Shown here: one piece after another, positions 41,817 to 52,315 of the stretch
Position numbering within the stretch: the stretch's first letter is position 1
Layout of the letters: each line of letters begins with the position of its first letter
Assembly (NCBI GenBank): GCA_019044685.2
Contig: JAGTXX020000013.1
Location: 392,608 to 456,607 of the forward strand
Source of the DNA: Nannochloris sp. 'desiccata'
Lineage: Eukaryota > Chlorophyta > Trebouxiophyceae > Chlorellales > Chlorellaceae
Direction: 5' to 3'
Length of the DNA stretch: 64,000 nt
Program-made: the position numbers and the translations under genes
The notes under the pieces: generated by a model
Database searches by the model: none
The model's input: the letters and a program-made list of their open reading frames with translations, nothing else
What the model was told of the DNA's origin: nothing

Positions 41817-43147
41817 ATGCAAGGTGAGAGCAAGCATCAAGAGCAGCACGGCATGGCATTGGTTCGGACCGACGATACAAAAAATCCTTAGCGACCTTAG
41901 ACCGCCTCTATAGCGTCAATACGAACCCCTGCAACATAGATACAGCGCATGCGCAGCCGTTCATGGAAATTCTGCTCGGTGCCTCGAAAACATTTTGCCT
42001 CGATCATCCATCACCAGTCAAGAAGTTTAACATATTCATCCATTTTTTGCAGGATATCAACGCACTTTTTTGGCTACTTTGGCCACTTTATTACTGGCGA
42101 ATGCAGTAATTGCTCAGGAAGTCGCTCCTGTGAGCGCTCCTATCATCACAAATGTAACACCCGGTGACGCATCAGGAGTTATTGGTTTTGTTCCTTCTAG
42201 AGTTGCAGAGGGCACCCCTGCTGTCAGAGAATACATCGCTTCTTGCGAGTCTGTCGGCAACCCTGGTGCTGGAGTCATCGAGAGTGAGCTAGAGAAATAA
42301 TTATCTGCACAGTCTCCACAGTCCAACGATGCTTATTTTTATTTTCTGACTTCATATCCCTCCCCCATCGCTTTTATTTATATGCAGCTATCGCTGACGT
42401 TGAGGCCCTTATTGGCAGCAGCATCACCATCCAAGGCCTCGTCAACGGAGAGGATTATCAGTGTACTATGATTGCACGTGCAGTCACCGGTGGCCTTGTT
42501 CCTCGTGCCATCAACAGTGAACCCTCCAACCCTTCCCCTGTATTCAGTCCCTCTGCTGAAGGTGGACCCACTATCTTCGTAAGCCAAGGTGCTGTTCCCC
42601 CTGTTGCACCAGTTGGTAAGATATTCTTCCTTATTTGATCACACTTGAAAATGAAACAAAATAATCCCAACAGGGTGACTTGAGAGATCGAGAGAAGCAC
42701 CAAGCTTCAGGTTTTACTTATGAACATCAGTGCGCATTTTCCAGATACACACTATTAAAACGTGCTCTTTATATAATTTTATCGTGTTTTCTTACTGCAG
42801 ACCAACCTGAAGACCCTGATGCTGAAGCCGCCGTTGAGCCTGAGACTGCAGCGACAGAAGACCCTGATGCTGAAGCCATCGTTGAGCCTGAGACTGTAGT
42901 CGCCGAAGAGCCTGCTGCTGAAGCCGTCGAAGAGCCTGAAACTGTAGCCGCCGAAGAGCCTGCTGCTGAAGTCGTCGAAGAGCCTGCTGCTGAAGCCGTC
43001 GAAGAGCCTGAAACTGTAGCCGCCGAAGAGCCTGCTGTCGAAGCCACCGAAGCGTCTGATACGAGCACTCCTCCTCCTAGTTCAGCTGTCCGTGCTGCTG
43101 CCTCTGCTATTGTGGCTGGCGTTGTTGCCGCCGCATTTGTTGTTTAA
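41817..43147 (+). CDS. GPI-anchored secreted protein with fibronectin-III-like domain
   Basis: Preferred model: exons 41817-41823 (7 nt, ATGCAAG before gtgagag), 42053-42283, 42388-42615 and 42801-43147; 270 aa. The signal peptide is MQGYQRTFLATLATLLLANA then VIAQ. Residues about 30-130 resemble an FN3 domain (PIITNVTPGDASGVIGFVPS, REYIASCES, SITIQGLVNGEDYQCTMIAR, AINSEPSNPSPVF). Next is an acidic Pro/Glu repeat (AAEAVEEPETVAAEEP, about 10-12 residue units). The C-terminus SSAVRAAASAIVAGVVAAAF plus VV is a GPI-attachment signal. A cell-wall or surface role is inferred. An alternative first exon starts at ATG 41963. Intron 3 carries dispersed repeat copy 4. Confidence 0.75.
42663..42711 (-). 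repeat. Dispersed repeat, copy 4 (inside an intron)
   Basis: Reverse strand: CCTGAAGCTTGGTGCTTCTC, TCGATCTCTCAAGTCACC, CTGTTGGGATTATTTTG. It lacks the AGGGGTGG end. It lies entirely in intron 3 of the FN3-like gene. Confidence 0.75.
42801..43065 (+). repeat. Coding Glu/Pro tandem repeat
   Basis: Short units of 30-48 bp encode variants of EEPAAEAVEEPETVAA, about seven units from 42810 to 43050. They form the acidic stalk of the GPI-anchored protein. Confidence 0.8.
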
Positions 43148-43530
43148 GCAATAAAAGTATTATTTTTATTGGGTTGGATGAAACTAGTTGATTAGTTTCC
43201 ATTGCATTTTCTCTGTTCTTTTGAGTTTATATTAAATGAAAAATAATACTACTAATTATTTGTTTTATGTTGGCAGGGCAGTCCCGTCGGGTTTGACGAC
43301 GGAAGCCTTTTAGGCTTTTTGCTTTCCTCCAAACTTTAACATCATGTAGGTTAGACATATGTAAATAAAAAAATAAAACAGATGAATGAGAAATTAAGGA
43401 TTACATACACCAGCGGTAGTTTCGTTCTTGACTCGAGGCGGTCTCGGGCGCCTTTGGTTTGCAAGATTTTGGCGAAATTTAATGAACCTTTGGAGCAATG
43501 CAATTGTTTATACTGCTAACTTAGATTAAG
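43148..43530. promoter_or_regulatory. Intergenic, FN3 gene to DDHD gene
   Basis: 383 bp between co-oriented genes. TCGAGGCGG at 43434-43442 resembles half of the TTCGAGGCA motif but is not exact. No gene. Confidence 0.3.
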
Positions 43531-46439
43531 ATGGACTCTGGAGCCTCCACGCCCAGGGTGGGGGTAGGCACTGACCAGCAATGGCCCCCAAAACTGGACT
43601 CAAGATGGTTTAGTTATAAAGCAGCATGGTCTGGAGCGAAAGACGTCGCGGAAAATCCAGAAATTCCACATAGAGGAAGTCTATTACGATTTTGCGATGC
43701 TGACAATGCCAAACTAGAAGAAGCCTTCAGGTGAACTGATCTCATGCGAAAATTGTGATCTGAACTTTGGGAAGTCATTTTCAATATAATCCCTTATTGT
43801 TTTGCAGTTTACGTAGAGACGAGTTGGAGAGGTGTTGGTGGGAGGAAGAAGCTGCCGTTTTAGCAGGCCCAAAAGGACCCAAAAAAGTTCCCGCTCCCGC
43901 TGCAGCTGCTTCAACTTCATCGCAACCTCAATCGCAACAACCTACAAATACTACTGATCCAGATGGCAGCCCGTCATGGCTTGATTTCATGGTCCCCGAT
44001 AAAGGAGAAGAAATAGGGATACTCGTTAGAAGCGGCTCTTATGAAGTTGATCTCCCCCGCCGCCAGCTCCGTCCATGTTATTGGCCTTCCCCACGTCATA
44101 GAGTCCTACGCGGCACCTGGTTTGCTGAAAAATCGCTTGCAGAATGGGTCCCATTACGTGAATTCTTAGCAGATCAACTAGAACAGGCATATATCTCGCA
44201 AATTTGGGCGCCAAGAAAAGGATTATTATCCGCCACCTCAGCATTGGTATCACCCGAAAAGACAGCCCCTGCTGTGCATGCTGCCCGCTTAAATCTGAAT
44301 ACTATTGTAGACATGGGCCTCTACGCATTATTTGTTAGTGAAGATGAGGCGTACTTAATGCGAGATTCTAATTTTTTGTGGCTAAAACACTTACCTGGTG
44401 CCTCAAGTGCCGCTGCACCTACGAAATTAAGATTACGAAGAGGGTACGTGGCTCCTACAACCCCAGTTCTGCTACAAAAGGAAGCTGATATTGCGACAGA
44501 AGTGATTGATAATAGTGTAGGGGCAAATACTGTACCAACAGAGCTCGTATTAGTCATCCATGGAATTGGACAGACGCTTCAGAGGGCTAATATTGCAGAA
44601 GATGCTCTGGCGCTTAGAGCAGGGCTACGGCGACTAGATAAAGAATTTCTTGCTAGTAATGAGGAAGATAGTTTAGTACAAGGAGGGGATGCTTCTAATC
44701 CTAGTTCTCCACAAAAGAAAACTCTCGTAACAACAGCGACAGGAGAAGTTGCTACTGCAGCCGCAGCAGGTCCTTCTTCTTCTTCTTTAACTCCTCCTAT
44801 TGCCGCCCCTGTTCCTCCTACCAAAGCATTTCCACGTAGTAGGGTGGAAGTTCTTCCTGTTCAATGGCGTAAAACGCTCTCTTTAGAAGTTGATGCTCTG
44901 GCGGCAGCTCTCCGCCCACCAGGCATCGCTTCCCTCCGGCAAGTTCTTCACTCCACCGCTGTTGAAGTCTTGCTTTACCTCACCCCACTCCACAGAGCTG
45001 CTGTATTGGGATCGTTGGTAGCGTCACTAAATTCTGCGTATTCTCGGTTTATGTTGAGAAATCCAGAATTTCGTGGCAAGGTGTCGATCGTTGCGCATTC
45101 CTTGGGAAGTATCCTGTGTTGGGACATCCTGTGTAATCAGCCAGTTTCTGTTTCTGCGGCCCATGGGATGAATGCGCTTTCAGGTGGTCCTTCTACTGAT
45201 AGTAGTGTAGCTGGAGGACTGGGGCCCGGGCTTGCTCCCACCTCGGCCACCCTGTCTCCTGCCCCAGCAGCAGCAGCAGCAGCTGAATGGAGTGCAGCAC
45301 CCGTCGAAATCTCCCCACTTTCCTTTCAAGTCGACCAACTCATTTTAGCGGGCTCTCCCCTCGGCTGCTTTCTCGCTTTGCGAGGTGTGGATCAGTCGAA
45401 AAGTCGTGGTTTGGGAACTGCCAAATCAGCTCAATTGATGCAATGTCATCCTGATTATGACGTGATACCAGATGGTTTACCTGCTGTCCGACGGTTGTAC
45501 CACATCTACCATCCGTACGATCCCGTAGCGTATCGGTTAGAACCATTAGCGTACTCACCGAGTGAGCTCGCTCCGCATAGAGGGGCGCTGGTTGAGTTGT
45601 ATGGAGGTGGCGGTGGGAAACGATTGCATATTGCCGCACAGGAGTTGGGGGATAGTGTAAGTAGTGCGGCGAGTAGGCTTGGATCGACGTTGGCGGGTGC
45701 TTTGAGTTTTGCTCGGGGAGGGCAGAAACGTCGAGGAGAAGGCGGTTTGGTGGGGGTTGCAGCAGAGGATAAGGAACAAGGGGCAAAACAGGGTGATGCT
45801 GCAGTCGCAGCAATCGATGCAGCATTTTCTGGCGTTGATCTTGGTACTGCAACGAAGAAACCCAAAGAAAACCAGGAAAAGCAACCCTTGGGTGACATTA
45901 AAGAAAGATTGAATGTCGTTGAAAATGCCAATGGAGCAGAGGCAGAGGCAACAGCTTCGATGGATCTGGAGTTTGGCCAGCCAAAATTCATCCCAACTAC
46001 CACTAGCACTGCCACTCCCCCCTCTACATCTACATCTACATCCATCTCTAGAGTAGCAGGTGGAGATTTACCCATTACAGGCGGGTGGCCCACCGCCGCT
46101 GCAGGTCGACTCGATTTTGCCCTTCAGGAAGCGTCTTTGGAAAATCAATATGTTGCTGCTTTAAAAGCTCATTTTATTTACTGGGGGTCGATGGACGTGG
46201 CCTTGTTTATATACAGAGCAGTTAAAGGGCTGGATGTGTTGAACGGGAAACCTTTGGTGGAGCGGCACGAGGATGAGAAGGTGGATCAGGCTGCTGGAAA
46301 AGCAGCAACAGAGACGGCAGCGGCAGAGGTAATGATGGGAGCACCAACAGCCGGTGGTGGAGTTCCGATGGAAAAGGAGGAAGCACCTTCTGACATTGTG
46401 TTTGGAGAAGCAGATCAGCTTGCTCCTACGCCTATGTAG
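43531..46439 (+). CDS. DDHD-domain phospholipase A1 (SGR2 / PA-PLA1 family)
   Basis: Exon 1 (43531-43730) and exon 2 (43808-46439), 943 aa. Early segments DSRWFSYKAAWSGAKD and LERCWWEEE..VPDKGEEI correspond to the WWE-like start; the RGTWF and LAEWVPL blocks are typical of the SGR2/iPLA1 family. The hydrolase follows with TELVLVIHGIGQTLQRANI, VEVLPVQWRKTLSLEVDAL, DILLYLTP-like EVLLYLTPLHRAA, KVSIVAHSLGSILCWDIL (the GxSxG-like SLG nucleophile) and the DDHD part (VDQLILAGSPLGCFLALRGV, YHIYHPYDPVAYRLEPLAYS, FIYWGSMDVALFIYRAVKGL). Plant SGR2 acts at the vacuolar membrane in gravitropism; animal members hydrolyse phosphatidic acid. Long Ser/Pro/Ala insertions separate the motifs. Confidence 0.92.
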
Positions 46440-46600
46440 TAGAAATATCGCTATGTTTTTTGCGCTCTTCATATTCAATTTTTGTGTTCTGTAGAAAATG
46501 AAGAACAGTGAAATATTTACAAAATCATCCTATCTCCTTAAAGAGTAAGTAAACAGGAGCTATCTATTTTAGATTTTAAGATAGAAAGAATATAATCTAT

Positions 46601-49548
46601 CTAAGGTTCTGAATCAATTGTTTTGAAACTAAACGGTGCAAACGCATATCCAGTACCTCCAAAAAATTTGTTTTGATACTCCACCCAATGCAACCTCAAA
46701 GCATGCAAAAAGGCACTCAAACTTTCCATAATCATCAACACACCAAAAGTAGCCGCAGCAAACAAATAAAAGGCAATAAAAATGGCGCCTGGTTTCCTTG
46801 TTTGCACCCCTGCCATGAGGACGCGATCATAAAAGACCGCAGAAAGCTGAGAATGGGCTAAAGAAAGGGCCCAAAGGCGGAGATAAGAGGCTGTATTACT
46901 GACCGCGCCAAGAATGAACTCGATGGCGTGAATCATCTGATGGACAAACACTTCGCCAAAATCAAACTCTTCAATGTGGCCGTGATCACCACCACCTCCA
47001 ACAGAAGAACTTGCTGCGGTCGCGGGTGAACGCATAGCATGACCACCTCCACCATATGTCGGGGTCGTACCGCCCGAGTCAACAGCCGCAGTACCGCCTC
47101 GGAATTCGATATCATCTGGTGCCAGTAAACCGTACGAGGCAGATCTACTCTGTTGCCTTTCTTCATGGCGTTTTTTCAAAATGTACGGTTTAGGGAACAA
47201 CATCCATGGCATCGCAACCAATGCAATTAGCAGCAACAAAACCTGTAACAATCCTTGTCCCGCAAACATTTTATTTTCAGGACACTCTCCAGCACAATCC
47301 ACATCTCCTGGTGACAAAAACATATAAATCATCGTATGATACAAGTCTGCAGTAGATCCAGTCGCCCATTTAAGCAAAATCAAGAATGCCAGGTAGCCAA
47401 ATAGGCAATTGAGGAAGATTACTTGCGGAACAAACTCGCAAATGGTTGATAAAGGATCAGCGAAATATTTCTGATTGAAATACGACATAAGGATACCCAA
47501 ATTCATCTGCGCGATACCAAAGACGATGGACATTTTCATTTTCAGGGAATTCAGGTACGGTAACTCTGTACGAGTCCCGTGCCAGGCAGGATCCACTCCA
47601 AAGGGATACGACCGTCCTGGGGTCGTCATTGCTAATCCAGTGGTGAATGCTGAGGGACACAAGGTATGATCCATCATCATATCATCTGGACTCGTAATAC
47701 TAGCATCCGTCGCACACGCGAATTTAGAATTGCCGAAAATTGTGGTCACAATCGAGAAAAACTCGTTGTAGATAAACCCGGTATATATAGAAAAAATTCC
47801 CATCAAGAGGATAACATAACGGCCTCCAAACATCATACCAATGATATCTCCAAGATCTTTCTTGCCCAATTTCTTTTCTGCAGCGACGAGATATCCTGCA
47901 GCCATCAACATCATTATCCCGTGTCCAATGTCGCCAAACATGACGGCAAATAGAAAGGGGAAAGTAATGATAGAAAATACAGCCGGATTAGCTTCACGAT
48001 AGCGTGCAATACCGTAAGCATCGACAATATCTTGGAACGCAGCAGTGTATTTAGACGTGCGGAAATAAGTCGGGGGTGCTTCGTAGGTGATGACTGGTTG
48101 GAAGACTGTGCCAACAAGGGAATTTGCCCTTGCTGCGGCTGTTTGGAGAGCTTCTTGAACACGACGACGTTCTGCACAGGGCACCCAAGCTTCGGCCATC
48201 AACACCTTACGAGTAACATCGACTGAAAGTTTATTCAACGTGTGATATATTCCTTTTTCCCGTTTGACCCGTAAAGTCCACCCTTCAAGCTCTGCTGCAG
48301 CTCCACGAAGAGCATTCTCGCGGAGTCTTTCACCAGCTTCAAGGGTGGTGTGAAGCTCACGAAGCCTGGAATTCACTTCCCCACTCATTTGCCTCTGTCT
48401 AGAGATGTCATCAGGAAAGGGGTATCGATTGGCGCCAAAAGCCTCACAAATCTTCAATATTTTTTGTTTTGCACGTTCTCCTGCAAAAAAGGCAACGTAC
48501 ACTGCCTTTTCTTGACGTTCTCCAGAGACAGGATCGGATACTGTACCTACAGCGACAGAGCGGAGGAACATATTGCCTCGGGTGGCTCTAAATAACAGTC
48601 GTTCAAAGGCCGCTAATTTTTCGACTTGGATGGTTCCGGCTACAAAACCGAGTTGTACAGACTTGGGTTCAGCCACAGTATGGGCTACACTTTCCAGTAA
48701 TGGAGCACCTATGTCAGAAGAGTTGGGATCGCCGCCTGTGGTTTAAATCAGGGACAGGGAGAAGAAGATATATATAGTATATAGGATCAATGTAGAAAGA
48801 AAATATAACCGACAACAAACAATATATTTTTTGTAAACGATATTCAAAAGCTTGTATATTTTGATTGCAATGCGCTATGTACTGACAATCAAATACACGG
48901 CGTATTGAGCACGTATACAAAAAACTTAGATAAGCAATAAAAAGGAACTTACTGTCACTATTGGGAGGGGAAGGGCCTTCGTAACGAGCAACATCAGCAC
49001 TGGCTCTAGCGTCTTCAAAAAATAACCCAGCGCGTTCTAAGACAAGTTGCAGCTCTAAAAGTTCGTTGTAGCTGCGTTGAAGCCGCTCAGAGTTGGCATT
49101 GTGCTCTGTAACTTCAGATTCTAATCGAGCTAATCGAGACTCGAGTTCATCGAATTCTAGCTCACGGTCGCCTAACCGAGCACCTGTAGGGATGCCAGCC
49201 TTTTCAACCTGGTCAGTTAGAAAACGAAGCTGGCGAGCCATCTCATCGCAGCGCTTGATTTGAGAAGCAAATGTGCGCTGAAATGCATTCTTGTCTGTAT
49301 TCAAGTCCTTAAACTGCAATAAACCAATCTCTCCAAGGGACGAAATAGTATCATGTGCAGCTTCGGCAGGGATCATCAGCTGCAAGAAAAGGGTTAGATA
49401 AAACAAGCAAGGTCAGTAAGCAGGACAAAGCATTCATCAGGGTTTTGCACCAAGTTTAGGGGTTGCGTTGCTGGCACTCGGATTTTGCGTGAACAAGGGC
49501 ATTGCTTACCTGCATCAGCTGCATTTCTTCACTCCTAAAGAGCTCCAT
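46601..49548 (-). CDS. VHA-a: V-type ATPase V0 subunit a
   Basis: Exons 49510-49548, 48953-49379 and 46601-48735, 866 aa. It starts MELFRSEEMQLMQLMIPAEA, the family's universal start, with the soluble N-terminal arm to about residue 400. The membrane half has FPFLFAVMFGDIGHGIMMLM, NSLKMKMSIVFGIAQMNLGI, QVIFLNCLFGYLAFLILLKW and FVHQMIHAIEFILGAVSNTA, then SYLRLWALSLAHSQLS with the essential proton-path Arg. A Gly/Ser-rich loop (GGTTPTYGGGGHAMRSPATA) is lineage-specific. Together with the c-ring it pumps protons into vacuole or Golgi. Length is normal. Confidence 0.96.
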
Positions 49549-50340
49549 GGTGACTATCGTATTTCAACGCGATTTTAGTGAAGTTGTTGACAGAGGATCT
49601 TAGTAAAAGAGATGCATAATATCCATAAATAGGCAGATGCCCTTTGTGACTAATTATGTACCAATAGTGTGAAATTATAAATTTATAAAGGGCATTGATA
49701 TTTTGTTCACTGCTTTCAGCTGCCAAGCAATCTGCGCAGCGTATATTTTGCTGAGGCGCCGCCGACCAGGTTGCTGAGAAAAAACCTAGAAGCCTGCTTG
49801 AGTTGGATGAAGAGTCATCAACTGGTAGACTTGCAGTTGAAAAACTAGATGTTGAGTTGGGCAGACCAACCCATCAAAGCAATCTTATTGAAGCTCTTTT
49901 CAACGCAGGTACTGCCGTCTCCGCCACCGCCTTGAAAATTTTTAAATCAAGATCCCTTCAATCCACACTAGGTAAAGATAGCCAACAATGCTTGTTCAAG
50001 CATTACGAGAGCATGCCAACGTTGCCTCTTCACAACTCATGATTTCACCCACAGGGCCTTTCTTAAAACCAGCGAAGACCGGTCAGAGCCTGTTTAGCCA
50101 CAGAAAGCCACACCACCACCCATATAGGTGGATGCTTCCAACTTTTAACCAGAAAGTGTCTTTTAAAACAGGTCAAAGTATCTATAACGCTGCACCATCT
50201 ACGTGCATTTAACTTATTTCTTTGCTAACTTTGCGAATTGCATTCTCTGCGTGGTAGCCTTGCTAGTGTGGTTTCTCTCGCACATTCAATCACAGAATTC
50301 ACACGTATTTTTATTCTAAAATTATATCAAATAGAATACA
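49549..50340. promoter_or_regulatory. Divergent region VHA-a / FAD oxidoreductase
   Basis: 792 bp containing both promoters and possibly a small gene (see 49750-50212). Confidence 0.3.
49750..50212 (+). CDS. Possible small hypothetical gene
   Basis: An open frame from about 49770 reads EKKPRSLLELDEESSTGRLA, VEKLDVELGRPTHQSNLIEA and LFNAGTAVSATALKIFKSRS up to CTAG followed by a gtaaag donor (49972). An acceptor acccacag ends at 50054, and the next exon (50055-50212) continues in phase: GPFLKPAKTGQSLFSHRKPH, HHPYRWMLPTFNQKVSFKTG, QSIYNAAPSTCI stop. No in-frame ATG is visible upstream, so a first exon must be missing or the model is wrong. No family recognised. Confidence 0.25.
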
Positions 50341-52006
50341 ATGCGCATCTCTGGATTTCATGGGAATACGAGCACTTTGCAAACCCCATTCTCTTCATTG
50401 AAATCCCGCTCCCACAGTGCTCGCTGTTCCCGTTTTGTCGTCTGTTCCCAAGACGGTGCTTCCCAAAAGAAGGTCATTGTCGTTGGAGGTGGCTGGGCAG
50501 GTTTTGGCGCAGCCAAAGCTTTATCAGAACAAGGATACGCTGTAAAAATCCTTGATGCCGCTCCTGCTCCTGGCGGGGTCTCTGCCGGATGGAGAACACC
50601 CAGTGGCCGCCCTGTAGAAGCAGGTACCAAGGGTTTCTGGTTCCAATACCCAAACATATTCTCTCTGCTAAAAGAATTAGACAACATGCCTGAATGGCCA
50701 CTAGGCCCTTTTGAGACCAGTGGATTCTGGGGCCCTACCGGCGACTTAATTACGGAAGCTCCTGTATTCTCTCAACAACCTCAACTCCCTGCTTTAATTG
50801 GCCAATTTGTCTATACCCACCCGCTATTCTACGGGTTGCCGTTAATTGATCGTTTGTCGATCCTTCCATGGTTGTTCAACGTAATTAATTTAAGAGCCTC
50901 TGGCGAAACTTACGAGAGGTATGACAATATGAGTGCATATGAGTTATTTAGACTTTTTGGAGTAACAGATAAAGCGTACAACCTATTCCTCAAACCTACA
51001 CTCGCTGTGGGGTTATTTGCACCTCCAGAACAACTTTCGGCTGCTTCCGTTTTAGAGACATTAGAGTTCTATGCTCTCGCCCATCAAAATTCATTTGACG
51101 TGTGCTGGGCAAAGCGCTCTATTAGTGAATGTATTTTTGAACCGTTAATTGAGAAAATCGAAGCTGCTGGAGGTGAATTAAAGGGAGGCAGACTGGTCAC
51201 TGGCATCGATATTGACACGACAACTGGCACAGTACGATCTGTAGTAGCTACAAATAAGGAGACAGGAAATGAAGAGGTATATGAAACTGACGCCGTCGTA
51301 CTTGCTATTAGTATTACAGGAATGCAAAAATTGGTCTCTAGTACACCGGAGCTCGGATCCCGCCTGGAATTTCAAAAGATCATGAATTTAAGTACGATTG
51401 ATTGCATTGCAACAAGGATTTGGTTTGATAGAAAAATTGCCACACGCTTTCCAGCCAATGTATTAGCCGATTTTGAGCCAGATGTAGGGTGTACCTACTT
51501 TAACTTATCCCACATGCAGCCAGATGAGTTCAAAAACGACCCAGGCACCGTTATTGCTGCAGACTTTTACGGGGCCAGTTCACTCCTTCCGCTTTCTGAT
51601 AGAGAAATTCTCCAAAAAGTGCAGCGGAATATGGCGTTATGTGAACCGGCATTTGCATCTGCTGAGATAATCGATAGTGCGGTATTACGTTTCCCAAAGG
51701 CAGTCACTCACTTCTCCCCAGGATCGTACAAAAATAGACCGTACCAGCAAACGAGTTTTCCCAACGTGATGCTCGCTGGTGATTATATCAAGGGATTAGA
51801 CCATGGAGCGAATGGGCTGAGTCAAGAACGTGCGTATGTGACTGGCTTAGCTGCAGCGAATTTAGTTATGCAGCAACTAGGCCAGGGCAATCCAGCGGAG
51901 ATTTTGCCGGTGGAGGCTGACGAGGGGCATATTCGGGCTGCAAAACAAGTAAATAAAAGTGTGGTGAATGTGCTAAATAGCGTTGGAATTCGCCTGCCAT
52001 TTTTAT

Positions 52007-52008
<2 letters not shown>
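50341..52008 (+). CDS. Plastid FAD-dependent oxidoreductase, phytoene desaturase-like
   Basis: Intron-free, 555 aa. The first 40 residues are Ser/Arg/Phe-rich (SSLKSRSHSARCSRFVVCSQ), a transit peptide. The ADP-binding fold follows: KKVIVVGGGWAGFGAAKALS and EQGYAVKILDAAPAPGGVSA, then GRPVEAGTKGFWFQYPNIFS and LPLIDRLSILPWLFNVI. The C-terminal FAD segment is FPNVMLAGDYIKGLDHGANG, LSQERAYVTGLAAAN. It belongs to the amine oxidase/carotene desaturase superfamily and is closest to cyanobacterial and plant desaturase-like proteins of unassigned substrate rather than to PDS or ZDS themselves. A carotenoid or quinone substrate is possible but not shown. Confidence 0.9.
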
Positions 52009-52045
<37 letters not shown>

Positions 52046-52315
52046 AAACCCTTTGAAGTATCCGTTTCTGAATGTATTTTATTCTTTGTACTGTTGATGT
52101 GATTGACCTGTCGTCGGCTTTGAATTTGAAATATTTCACATGATTAAACGAACACTAAATAGACACTTTATGACAGTTAAAATTAGGGGTGGCCTGAAAT
52201 CGCGCTCGCGGCTTCTCACGATCCCTTTAGTCACCCTGTTGGGGTTAATTTGTTCGGGTTTTCAAATAATCGAGTGTTTAAAAAAGATTAAATTACAGAT
52301 AAGATAGGTCTCATC
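52009..52315. repeat. Convergent region with (GAAA)n microsatellite
   Basis: A (GAAA)n tract of about ten units begins directly at the stop codon of the FAD oxidoreductase (52007-52046). Dispersed repeat copy 5 follows at 52183-52252. No gene. Confidence 0.8.
52183..52252 (+). repeat. Dispersed repeat, copy 5
   Basis: TAGGGGTGGCCTGAAATCGC, GGCTTCTCACGATCCCTTT, AGTCACCCTGTTGGGGTT. Full-length copy in the 3' region between two converging genes. Confidence 0.85.

Noticed and set aside
41449..41849. Reverse-strand ORFs with a hydrophobic start (VLLLMLALTL)
   Set aside because: No in-frame ATG, and the frame overlaps repeat copy 3 and the FN3 promoter; similarity to copy 6 product is only due to the repeat.
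45506..46093. Reverse-strand ORFs of up to 195 codons in the DDHD gene
   Set aside because: They mirror Ala/Thr-rich codons of the true exon and show no domain or start context.
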